From: an uncultured Blautia sp.
GTDB taxonomy: Bacteria > Bacillota > Clostridia > Lachnospirales > Lachnospiraceae
Reading direction: 5' to 3'
Assembly (NCBI GenBank): GCA_900541345.1
Contig: UQJE01000010.1
Coordinates: 1 to 53,576 of the forward strand
Length of the DNA stretch: 53,576 bases
This document shows, in pieces, positions 34,585-42,011 of the stretch; within the stretch, counting starts at the first letter, position 1, and every line of letters begins with the position of its first letter. Both the position numbers and the translations under genes were made by a program. The notes below the pieces were generated by a model, which saw nothing but the letters and a program-made list of their open reading frames with translations, was not told where the DNA came from and did not search any database.

Positions 34585-35538
34585 ATGTTGGGAAGCGGTT
34601 TAAAGAAAATGGCCCAAGAGGCTGGGCTGAACATAGATAAAGGCGTGGCATATGGAGAATATAGGGGATATTCAGTCACTATGTGGGAAGGAAATGGATA
34701 TAAAGGACTTGGAGTATCCGCCAGATGCACGGATGAGAGCAGACTTTCCGCCTTTTTGCAGCAGTTTGATAATAAGGAAATGCGTAAAAAATACAGGATT
34801 GATCAAGTGCATACATGGATGGAGGGAATGCAGATCATATTTAATGACGCTCCGGGAACTATGAAGCGTTATCGAAAATTTACAGAGTGGCTTCTTCCTC
34901 AGCTTTCTCTGTACGGATTTCTTAACAGTGAGTATTGTCCTATGTGCGGGCTTTTATTAGACGGTGCATCTTCCTGGAGACTGGATAAGCTGGCAGTGCA
35001 CGGACATGACCGATGCTTTGCTTCCAGAGAACAGGAGGAAAAAGCAGAAGTGGAAAGAATAAAGAATGAAGATACGGGAAGTTATGCTTCCGGTTTTCTG
35101 GGGGCTGTCCTTGGTGCGCTTCTGGGAGCGATTCCCTGGGCGATTGCTTTGTTTATGGGATATATTGCATCTGTTCTCGGATTCCTTATCAGTCTGCTTT
35201 CTGCCAAGGGATATGACCTTTTGCATGGAAAGATGGGAAAAGGAAAAATTCTTATTGTTACCTTGGTATCGGCTGTGGGAGTTGTATGCGGCAATATTCT
35301 GGGAGATGTGCTTTCCATTGCAGTTATGATTGGAAAAGAAGAGCTTTTTGGAGCTTCTTTTGCAGATATTCCAACCATTATGGCAGAATTGTTTCGGGAT
35401 ACCGAATATATGGATATGTTCCAGACAAATCTGAAACTTGGACTCTTCTTTGCTCTGCTTGGAATGGCGGGAGTAGTTTGGAAAATGTATAAAGAAAATC
35501 CTACCAGGGTGGTTTCTTCAAAAAAACTGAAGGGATAA
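34585..35538 (+). CDS. Hypothetical membrane protein with a CxxC pair
   Basis: A 317-residue protein without a family I recognise. Residues 1-~165 are soluble and contain one CPMC (118-121) with a possible partner His/Cys stretch (HGHDRC, ~139-144), which may bind zinc. Residues ~175-235 and ~290-305 are hydrophobic, giving about four membrane segments. The C-terminus is basic. The gene has a good TAGGAGG site 6 bases before ATG. It directly follows the paralogue remnant, so it was probably once the neighbour of that lost gene. Function is unknown. Confidence 0.7.
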   Translation: MLGSGLKKMAQEAGLNIDKGVAYGEYRGYSVTMWEGNGYKGLGVSARCTDESRLSAFLQQFDNKEMRKKYRIDQVHTWMEGMQIIFNDAPGTMKRYRKFTEWLLPQLSLYGFLNSEYCPMCGLLLDGASSWRLDKLAVHGHDRCFASREQEEKAEVERIKNEDTGSYASGFLGAVLGALLGAIPWAIALFMGYIASVLGFLISLLSAKGYDLLHGKMGKGKILIVTLVSAVGVVCGNILGDVLSIAVMIGKEELFGASFADIPTIMAELFRDTEYMDMFQTNLKLGLFFALLGMAGVVWKMYKENPTRVVSSKKLKG

Positions 35539-35547
35539 AATCAATAT

Positions 35548-35576
35548 TTGCCTTTCTTTTTTAAAAGTGCTATCAT
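35548..35576 (+). promoter_or_regulatory. Candidate promoter of the second MATE gene
   Basis: TTGCCT (35548-35553) and TATCAT (35571-35576) are 17 bases apart. The promoter lies inside the open frame extension, which supports GTG 35611 as start. Confidence 0.6.
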
Positions 35577-35610
35577 AAAAGATACGACAAAAGAGAAGGG
35601 GGAACATTTT

Positions 35611-36975
35611 GTGAAACAGGATTCAGTCACAGCAGAAAATAAAATGGGCGTTATGCCTGTGGGGAAGCTTCTTTTAAGTATATCTGTTCCTATGATGATT
35701 TCCATGCTTGTCCAGGCATTGTATAATATTGTGGACAGTATGTTTGTGGCACAGCTTAATGAGAATGCTCTTACTGCAGTGTCTCTTGCCTTTCCGGTAC
35801 AAAATCTTATGATTGCTGTGGGAACTGGTACAGGAGTCGGTGTCAATGCTCTTGTATCAAGGTCCCTTGGAGAGAAAAATACGGAACATGCAAATAAGGC
35901 GGCAAATAACGGTGTATACTTGTCTTTATTCAGCTTTCTGGCATTTGCGCTTCTTACCGGATTTTTTGGAAAAATTTTTTTCCAGGTGCAGACGAAAGAT
36001 GCTCAGATTATTTCCTACGGAGCAGATTATGTAAGAATTGTAGGAATTATGTCTTTTGGAATTTTCTTTCAGTTTATTTTTGAGAGACTTTTGCAGTCTA
36101 CAGGAAAAACTCTGTACACGATGGTTACGCAGTCCCTGGGAGCAATCATTAATATTATTCTTGACCCGATCATGATATTCGGATTGTTCGGATTTCCGAG
36201 AATGGAAGTAGCGGGAGCTGCCCTTGCTACAGCTGTGGGACAGATTGTGGCTGCTTCCCTGGCATTTTGGTTTAATGTAAGGAAGAATAAGGAGCTTCAC
36301 ATTTCTATTACAAAATATCGTCTCTCCGGTATTGTAGTAAAACAGATTTACAGTGTGGGAATTCCTTCCATTATTATGGCGTCCATTGGTTCTGTTATGA
36401 CTTTTGGCATGAATAAAATTTTGATGGCATTTACTTCTACGGCAACGGCTGTTTTCGGCGTGTATTTTAAACTTCAGAGCTTTATTTTCATGCCGGTGTT
36501 TGGCCTGAATAATGGTCTTGTTCCTATTGCAGCGTATAATTATGGAGCAAGGAAGCCAAACAGAATTATGAAGTCTATAAAATTAAGTATCATTTATGCA
36601 GAAACCATTATGTTTGCGGGTGTTTTGATATTCCAGTTCTTCAGTGCAGATCTTCTGGGTATATTTAATGCTTCAGATTCCATGTTGGAAATCGGGGTAC
36701 CTGCGCTTCGGATCATCAGCCTAAGTTTTCTGCTTGCTGGTTTTGGAATAGTTTGTTCTTCGGTTTTTCAAGCTTTGGGACATGGAATGTTAAGTTTAAT
36801 TGTCTCGGTTCTGAGACAGTTAATCGTACTTCTTCCGGCAGCCTTTATTCTTTCCAGAACAGGAGTGCTTTCTGCTATCTGGTGGGCATTTCCGATTGCG
36901 GAAATATTTTCCGGATTGGTAAGCTTTATATTCCTGCGACAGGTTTACAAGAAAGAGATACATACGATGATGTAA
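35611..36975 (+). CDS. MATE family efflux transporter
   Basis: A 454-residue protein with about 12 membrane segments and the two-bundle MATE fold. Typical motifs are SVPMMISMLVQALYNIVDS at the first helix and PVFGLNNGLVPIAAYNYGA at the start of the second half. It should export organic cations or drugs by Na+ or H+ antiport. The GTG start follows GAAGGGGGA. The gene is convergent with another MATE gene, and the two share a strong bidirectional terminator. Substrate unknown. Confidence 0.9.
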   Translation: MKQDSVTAENKMGVMPVGKLLLSISVPMMISMLVQALYNIVDSMFVAQLNENALTAVSLAFPVQNLMIAVGTGTGVGVNALVSRSLGEKNTEHANKAANNGVYLSLFSFLAFALLTGFFGKIFFQVQTKDAQIISYGADYVRIVGIMSFGIFFQFIFERLLQSTGKTLYTMVTQSLGAIINIILDPIMIFGLFGFPRMEVAGAALATAVGQIVAASLAFWFNVRKNKELHISITKYRLSGIVVKQIYSVGIPSIIMASIGSVMTFGMNKILMAFTSTATAVFGVYFKLQSFIFMPVFGLNNGLVPIAAYNYGARKPNRIMKSIKLSIIYAETIMFAGVLIFQFFSADLLGIFNASDSMLEIGVPALRIISLSFLLAGFGIVCSSVFQALGHGMLSLIVSVLRQLIVLLPAAFILSRTGVLSAIWWAFPIAEIFSGLVSFIFLRQVYKKEIHTMM

Positions 36976-36980
36976 AAATA

Positions 36981-37026
36981 AAGGACGTTTCCGTTCGCTG
37001 AGAGTGAGCGGAAACGTCCTTTTTGA
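36981..37026. terminator. Bidirectional terminator between two convergent MATE genes
   Basis: A 19-base arm (36981-36999) pairs fully, with two G-U pairs, with 37003-37021 across a 3-base GAG loop. TTTTT follows on the + strand and an A/T-rich run (TTTATTTTT when read on the - strand) on the other side, so it can act in both directions. Confidence 0.93.
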
Positions 37027-37040
37027 CGAAAACAGAAGCA

Positions 37041-38414
37041 TTATGAAATGGCAGTCTGTTCTCTTTTTGTAAGATGCTTATTAATAATAAGAAGAAACAC
37101 AGTTGTAGATAAAACGGAGCTTGCAATATCTGCAATAGGTTCTGCATAAAAGGCGGCTTTTGCAGTAAAAAGGGCGGGCAGTACAAAGGTGCAGATTACA
37201 AAGAGCCCTTTTCGAAATACTGATAATGCAAGGGCTGTCTTTGTCCGCTCCATTGCAGTAAGTCCGTCAACAAATACATACTGAAAGCTCAATGGAATAA
37301 TCATCATTGTGTAAATGCGGATTGCCCACATAGAGCATTCCATGTATGCGGATTCCGATGTGAAGAGCTTTACAAAATACTGAGGTGCAAACTGGGATAT
37401 AAGAAACATAAACGTAGTAAAACAGAGCATTAATATAAGGATATGTTTCTCCGCCTGTTTGACTCGCTTTGTCTGTTTTGCTCCGTAATTGTAGCTTAAT
37501 ATTGCCTGTGTTCCGCCGCTGATTCCAATCATGGGGGAGGTGATCATAAGAAGGTAGCTCTGGGCAATAGTTGCGCAGGTGATCAGCATATCTCCTTCTG
37601 AGGGGCCGCCGTATTTTTGAAGGACCGTATTCATGGCAATGAGGATAATGCTGTCTGTTGCCAGAATAAGAAACGGAGAAAAGCCCAGGTACAGTATTCT
37701 GCCCATCACTTTGGAAGAGTAATTTCCAAAAGAGATTTTTACATGGATTTTTTTGCCAAGTAAAAAGCAGAGGGCAAAAACACAGGATGCAAACTGAGAA
37801 ATAACAGTGGCAATAGCTGCTCCGGCTACATCCATATGAAATACAAAAATAAATACAGGATCAAGAATAATATTGGATACAGCACCGATGAGTACAGTTG
37901 CCATTCCGATCATGGGAAAACCCTGACAGTTTATAAAGTAGTTCAGTCCTGCAGCCATCAGGGCAAAAAAAGTACCTGCCGTATAAATGGTCATATACGT
38001 GTTGGCATAAGGAAAGGTAAGCTCGCTTGCTCCGAACCACATAAGGAGCTGATCTTTTAAAAGCAGAAAAGCAATGGTAAGGATCAGAGAAAAAACACAT
38101 AAAAGCAGGAACGAGTTTGATAAAATCTGTTTAGCTTTTTTGTAATTTTTTTCGCCCATACGGATTCCCATTAAAATAGAACCACCAAGCCCCACAAGTG
38201 TTCCAAAGGAAGTCAAAAGGGTGACAATCGGTCCGCACACGCCTACGCCTGCAAGCGCCTGTGCTCCGATAGACGGAATGTGTCCAATATACATTCTGTC
38301 AATAATACTGTACAGCACATTTACAAACTGAGCAATCATGGCGGGGATTGCCAGTCGTAAAACAAGGGAAGAAACAGAGTCCCTTCCCAGATCTGCAGAT
38401 GTTTTCATTTTCAT
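37041..38414 (-). CDS. MATE family efflux transporter
   Basis: A 457-residue MATE protein with about 12 membrane segments. Recognisable stretches are AIPAMIAQFVNVLYSIIDRM in the first helix, MIGISGGTQAILSYNYGAK opening the second half, and a cytoplasmic RMGEKNYKKAK loop. It is closer in pattern to the MATE protein of the purine operon (LYSIIDRMYIG, FINCQGF, LNPVFIF-type motifs) than to its convergent neighbour. The ribosome site is GGGAGG. It is transcribed alone from its own promoter and divergent from the TRIC gene. Confidence 0.9.
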   Translation of the reverse strand: MKMKTSADLGRDSVSSLVLRLAIPAMIAQFVNVLYSIIDRMYIGHIPSIGAQALAGVGVCGPIVTLLTSFGTLVGLGGSILMGIRMGEKNYKKAKQILSNSFLLLCVFSLILTIAFLLLKDQLLMWFGASELTFPYANTYMTIYTAGTFFALMAAGLNYFINCQGFPMIGMATVLIGAVSNIILDPVFIFVFHMDVAGAAIATVISQFASCVFALCFLLGKKIHVKISFGNYSSKVMGRILYLGFSPFLILATDSIILIAMNTVLQKYGGPSEGDMLITCATIAQSYLLMITSPMIGISGGTQAILSYNYGAKQTKRVKQAEKHILILMLCFTTFMFLISQFAPQYFVKLFTSESAYMECSMWAIRIYTMMIIPLSFQYVFVDGLTAMERTKTALALSVFRKGLFVICTFVLPALFTAKAAFYAEPIADIASSVLSTTVFLLIINKHLTKREQTAIS

Positions 38415-38451
38415 TTCCTCCCGTAAAATCGTATCGTTCTTTCAATATGAC

Positions 38452-38480
38452 ACTATAACAAATTCTTTCAGGGGATTCAA
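38452..38480 (-). promoter_or_regulatory. Candidate promoter of the third MATE gene
   Basis: On the - strand TTGAAT (38475-38480) and TATAGT (38452-38457) are 17 bases apart, about 38 bases before the start codon. Confidence 0.65.
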
Positions 38481-38510
38481 TATTTTTGGACAAGATTCGC
38501 CTGAAAAATA

Positions 38511-38539
38511 TTTTCAAAATTTCTGTTTTTTGGTATAAT
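38511..38539 (+). promoter_or_regulatory. Candidate promoter of the TRIC-channel gene
   Basis: A perfect TATAAT (38534-38539) lies 17 bases after a weak TTTTCA (38511-38516), 42 bases before the start codon. Confidence 0.5.
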
Positions 38540-38581
38540 TAATATAATAAAGGAAGAAATAAGATAAAAGGAGAAGGGACA

Positions 38582-39253
38582 ATGGATTATCAGGGGATAA
38601 TTACCTTTGCAATGGAAATGATAGGAACTGTAGCTTTTGCAGCGTCCGGTGCTATGGTTGGAGTGGGAAGGAAAATGGATATATTCGGAATCAGCGTGCT
38701 CGGTGTCGTGACCTCCGTGGGAGGAGGAATGATCCGTGACATTGTGCTTGGTATTATTCCGCCAAGTGTATTTCAGCATTCGGTATATGCAGTTGTGGCA
38801 ACGATTACTTCCTGCATTGTGTTTCTTGTGCTGCATCAGAAAAAAGAGCTGCTTCAGGGCGAATTTCGTGTACATTACGATAAAATAATGCTTGTGATGG
38901 ATTCGGTCGGTCTTGGGATTTTTACAGTAGTGGGAGTGAATACGGGAATTCGTCAGGGTTACATTGACCATACATTCCTTCTTGTTTTTTTAGGAACAAT
39001 AACCGGTGTGGGAGGCGGACTTCTTCGTGATATGATGGCAGGCGTGCCGCCGTACATTTTTGTGCGTCATATATATGCCTGTGCTTCCATTGTGGGAGCA
39101 CTTGTATGTGTTTATATGTATCGTCTGTTTGGGGCTGTGGAAGCTATGGTAATAGCTTCTGCAGTTGTGATCATTATCCGGTATTTGGCTGCGCATTACC
39201 GCTGGAATCTTCCAAAACTTAAGCTGGAGGAGGAAGAGGAAACGAAACTTTAA
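38582..39253 (+). CDS. TRIC/UPF0126-type cation channel
   Basis: A 223-residue protein with seven predicted membrane segments made of two repeats. Each repeat carries the family motif: VTSVGGGMIRDIVLG (about 43-57) and ITGVGGGLLRDMMAG (about 139-153). Bacterial members (YadS/YicG type) are trimeric K+ or glycine-related channels. The first helix ends FAASGAMVG, also typical. The ribosome site AAGGAGAAGG precedes the ATG. It is a single-gene unit; the region after it to 39440 shows no gene. Confidence 0.9.
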   Translation: MDYQGIITFAMEMIGTVAFAASGAMVGVGRKMDIFGISVLGVVTSVGGGMIRDIVLGIIPPSVFQHSVYAVVATITSCIVFLVLHQKKELLQGEFRVHYDKIMLVMDSVGLGIFTVVGVNTGIRQGYIDHTFLLVFLGTITGVGGGLLRDMMAGVPPYIFVRHIYACASIVGALVCVYMYRLFGAVEAMVIASAVVIIIRYLAAHYRWNLPKLKLEEEEETKL

Positions 39254-39440
39254 AAAGTAGAAAGATCTTTAAGGTTTTGTAAAATCTTTGTGAAAAACTC
39301 ACATATAAAGAGAGCGGTCGAAATGGATCGAAAATAATATTGTGTGATTTGTATGAAAAACACAGAGAAAACAAGAGAAATATATTGAAAATTACAATAA
39401 AAAACTAAGTTTTTAAATAAAGATAAGAAAAACGCGCAAG
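39254..39440. other. Gene-free A+T-rich stretch
   Basis: No reading frame with a ribosome site, no convincing terminator and no RNA gene is seen between the TRIC gene and the promoter at 39441. The stretch is strongly A+T-rich with scattered A runs, which may form an upstream element for that promoter. Confidence 0.5.
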
Positions 39441-39469
39441 TTGACAAAATGAGTAAACAGTAGCATAAT
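39441..39469 (+). promoter_or_regulatory. Strong sigma-A promoter of the HPr-like gene
   Basis: A perfect TTGACA (39441-39446) and CATAAT (39464-39469) are 17 bases apart, 43 bases before the chosen start. It is one of the best promoters in the window. Confidence 0.82.
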
Positions 39470-39512
39470 GGCATGAATCCAAGGAAAGTGTATGATAGAA
39501 AGGATGAGGATT

Positions 39513-39737
39513 ATGTCTCATAGAATTAAATTAAGCGCGCCAGAGGATGTTAAGGAGTTTGTGAAAGCAGCTAATAAGTGCGATTTTGACATTGATATTT
39601 CCTATAACAGGGTTCTTGTTGATGCAAAATCTATTCTGGGAATTTTCAGTATGGACTTGACGCGTATTCTGACTGTACATTGTCATGGAGAGAGTAAAGA
39701 ATTTAATCAGGCAATTCAGAAGTTCGCAGTAGCGTAA
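39513..39737 (+). CDS. HPr/Crh-like protein without the active-site histidine
   Basis: A 74-residue HPr-fold protein. The part around HPr Ser46 is kept (KSILGIFSMDL, Ser at residue 40), as is the C-terminal helix. The N-terminal HARPA motif with the phosphorylatable His15 is absent: the corresponding stretch is KLSAPEDVKEFVKAA. It therefore cannot carry phosphate from enzyme I to sugar transporters. Like Bacillus Crh, it could act only in regulation via the serine. A start at 39492 is open, but AGGATGAGGA sits just before ATG 39513. It is a monocistronic unit with a strong promoter and strong terminator, so it is probably highly expressed. Confidence 0.85.
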   Translation: MSHRIKLSAPEDVKEFVKAANKCDFDIDISYNRVLVDAKSILGIFSMDLTRILTVHCHGESKEFNQAIQKFAVA

Positions 39738-39763
39738 AACAGAATATACCAGGTATAAGGTAG

Positions 39764-39825
39764 AACAGATATTTTTGCACAGAGTGATTTTGGTCGTACC
39801 ATATGTGCAGAAATATCTGTTTTTT
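39764..39825 (+). terminator. Intrinsic terminator after the HPr-like gene
   Basis: An 18-base arm (39764-39781) pairs fully with 39804-39821 (one G-T pair), followed by a run of T's to 39825. Confidence 0.92.
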
Positions 39826-39936
39826 AGTTTTGAAAATTTCACGTATCTTATTGACAGAAAGGATAAAATGTGGAAAGATAGAGAGGAAGATATTCGGACA
39901 GAATTACTATAATATTTCAGAAAAGAGGATGGCTTT

Positions 39937-40263
39937 ATGAAAATCAGCAGAATTGAACATATGTGTGAGGGAAATGGACACGTTATTATTAAAGAGATTT
40001 TAGATGCACCTCAATTAAATGGAAAATGCAGAATGTATGCAGAAGTGACACTGGAACCGGGCTGCTCTCTCGGGTATCATGAGCACCACGGAGAAAGCGA
40101 GACATACTATATTCTTTCCGGACAGGGAGAATACAATGACAATGGAGAATACCGCCCGGTACAGGCAGGAGATATTACCTTTACACCAGATGGAAAAGGA
40201 CATGGACTTGCCAATACAGGAAGTACAGACCTGGTTTTCATGGCGCTTATTATTCTCGACTGA
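39937..40263 (+). CDS. Small cupin-domain protein
   Basis: A 108-residue single-domain cupin. Motif 1 is GYHEHHGESETYYILSG (about 46-62), with the metal-binding His, His and Glu; motif 2 is PDGKGHGLANTG (about 87-98). Such small cupins may be sugar isomerases, dioxygenases or metal-dependent binding proteins; the exact role is open. It has a GAGGATGG-like ribosome site and a possible TTGACA at 39851 without a good -10. A hairpin terminator follows. Confidence 0.88.
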   Translation: MKISRIEHMCEGNGHVIIKEILDAPQLNGKCRMYAEVTLEPGCSLGYHEHHGESETYYILSGQGEYNDNGEYRPVQAGDITFTPDGKGHGLANTGSTDLVFMALIILD

Positions 40264-40274
40264 GAAAAGAAAGG

Positions 40275-40307
40275 AAGGAAGCAGCAGATGTGCAGGGCTT
40301 CCTTTTT
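40275..40307 (+). terminator. Intrinsic terminator after the cupin gene
   Basis: AAGGAAGC (40275-40282) pairs with GCTTCCTT (40297-40304) across 14 bases and runs into TTTTT. Confidence 0.8.
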
Positions 40308-40350
40308 CGATATACAAAGTTAAAATAAAAACAGATGAAGGGACAGCATT

Positions 40351-41613
40351 ATGAGTAAAGAGACAGCAAAAGAATTATTGGAGTTTATAAGAAAAAGCCC
40401 GGCTTCTTTTCAGGCGGCAGAGGAGATGCGCCGCGTATTTAAGGAACATGGTTTTACAGAGCTTTTCGAGGAAGAAAAGTGGAAACTGAAAAAAGGCGGC
40501 AATTACTTTGTTATGAGAAATCATTCTGCGTTTATTGCATTTTCCATTCCGGAAAAAGAGGCGGATAAGTTCCATATTATGGCGAGTCATAGCGACTCTC
40601 CTTCCTTCAAAGTAAAGGAAAATCCGGAAATGAAGGTGGAAGGTGCATACATAAAACTGAATGTGGAAAAATACGGAGGAATGCTGATGTCTTCCTGGCT
40701 GGATCGTCCTCTGTCTGTTGCAGGACGTGTGATGGTGCTGGAAGATGGAGAAATCACAGAAAAGCTGGTATCTGTTGACAGGGATATTCTTTTGATTCCA
40801 AATCTTGCCGTTCATATGAATCGGGAAGCAAACGATGGCTATGCGTATAATGCCCAGAAGGATATGCTTCCATTATATAGCTGCAGCGAGGGTGATTTTA
40901 TGGAGATGCTTGCAAAAGAAGCTGGTGTTTCCAAAGAAGACATTTTAAGTCATGACCTGTTTTTATATCACAGAACAGAGGGAAGCGTGTGGGGAGAGAA
41001 AGGCGAATTTGTTTCTGCGCCGCGTCTTGATGATTTGCAGTGTGCGTTTTGCTCCATGAAGGGACTTCTTCAGGCAAAGAGAGAACATTCTATTGCCGTT
41101 CATTGTGTTCTTGACAATGAGGAAGTGGGAAGCGGTACAAGACAGGGAGCGGCATCTACCTTCTTAAAAGATACGCTTATGCGTATTTATATGGGACTTG
41201 GACATGATTATGAGGAATATCTTATGGCTCTTGCAAAAAGCTTTATGATCTCCGCAGATAATGCACATGCGCTTCATCCTAATTTTGCAGATAAGACAGA
41301 TCCGGTAAACCGGCCTGTAATTAACGGTGGAATTGTAATCAAATATAACGGAAACCAGAAATACTGTACCGATGCTGTTTCCGCCGCATATTTTAAAGAA
41401 ATTTGTAAAAAAGCAGAAGTGCCGTTCCAGACCTTTGTGAACCGTTCCGATATGGCGGGAGGATCCACTCTTGGAAATATATCCGGAACACAGGTTGCAG
41501 TAAAGGCAGTTGATATAGGAATTGCACAGCTGGCCATGCATTCTTCCTATGAAACAGCAGGAGCGCAGGATACAGAGCGTCTGATAGAGGCAGTAAAAGT
41601 ATTTTTTGCATAA
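40351..41613 (+). CDS. apeB: M18 family aminopeptidase
   Basis: A 420-residue M18 metallopeptidase (aspartyl aminopeptidase family). Metal and catalytic motifs are ASHSDSPSFKVK near residues 76-87, a LDNEEVGSGTRQGA block near 255-268 that carries the catalytic glutamates, and the C-terminal MHSSYETAG. The characteristic HPNFADKTDP is near 308-317. It removes acidic or other N-terminal residues from peptides in the cytoplasm and works as a large oligomer. The gene is complete with no signal peptide, and a small thioredoxin-fold gene follows 21 bases later. Confidence 0.93.
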   Translation: MSKETAKELLEFIRKSPASFQAAEEMRRVFKEHGFTELFEEEKWKLKKGGNYFVMRNHSAFIAFSIPEKEADKFHIMASHSDSPSFKVKENPEMKVEGAYIKLNVEKYGGMLMSSWLDRPLSVAGRVMVLEDGEITEKLVSVDRDILLIPNLAVHMNREANDGYAYNAQKDMLPLYSCSEGDFMEMLAKEAGVSKEDILSHDLFLYHRTEGSVWGEKGEFVSAPRLDDLQCAFCSMKGLLQAKREHSIAVHCVLDNEEVGSGTRQGAASTFLKDTLMRIYMGLGHDYEEYLMALAKSFMISADNAHALHPNFADKTDPVNRPVINGGIVIKYNGNQKYCTDAVSAAYFKEICKKAEVPFQTFVNRSDMAGGSTLGNISGTQVAVKAVDIGIAQLAMHSSYETAGAQDTERLIEAVKVFFA

Positions 41614-41634
41614 CAGAAACAGGAGGAATAATAT

Positions 41635-41991
41635 ATGATATTATTTTTAGAATACCCAAAATGTACTACATGTAAAAAGGCAAAAGCCTGGCTTACGGAA
41701 AATGGTGTGGAGTTTACAGAACGCCACATTGTAGAAAACAATCCAACAGAAGAAGAACTGAAGGAATGGGTTGGAAAAAGCGGACTTCCGCTAAAACGCT
41801 TCTTTAATACAAGCGGAATGAAATACAGAGAGCTGGGGTTAAAGGATAAGCTTTTGGATATGACAGAGGAGGAACAGATTGCTCTTCTTGCAACAGACGG
41901 AATGATTGTAAAAAGACCTCTTTTAATAGGAGATAATTTTGTGATTCCAGGATTTAAAGAGGCTGCATGGAAAGAAGCTCTTAATAAATAA
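41635..41991 (+). CDS. ArsC/Spx-family thioredoxin-fold protein
   Basis: A 118-residue protein of the ArsC/Spx/YffB family: YPKCTTCKKAKAWL near residues 7-20 has a CxxC, and the later FNTSGMKYRELGL and MIVKRPLLIGD are family hallmarks. Proteins of this type are arsenate-reductase-like or redox regulators; there are no arsenic genes nearby. Neighbours are an aminopeptidase and an oxygen-detoxifying flavoprotein (20-base gap), which makes a redox-stress link more plausible than arsenate resistance. That link is inference. Confidence 0.88.
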   Translation: MILFLEYPKCTTCKKAKAWLTENGVEFTERHIVENNPTEEELKEWVGKSGLPLKRFFNTSGMKYRELGLKDKLLDMTEEEQIALLATDGMIVKRPLLIGDNFVIPGFKEAAWKEALNK

Positions 41992-42011
41992 CAGAAAGCG
42001 AGGAAAACAAT

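Noticed and set aside
39851..39879. Promoter before the cupin gene
   Set aside because: A perfect TTGACA is present at 39851, but the hexamer 17 bases on (AAAGAT) is poor and the TATAAT at 39908 has no -35 box at the right distance.
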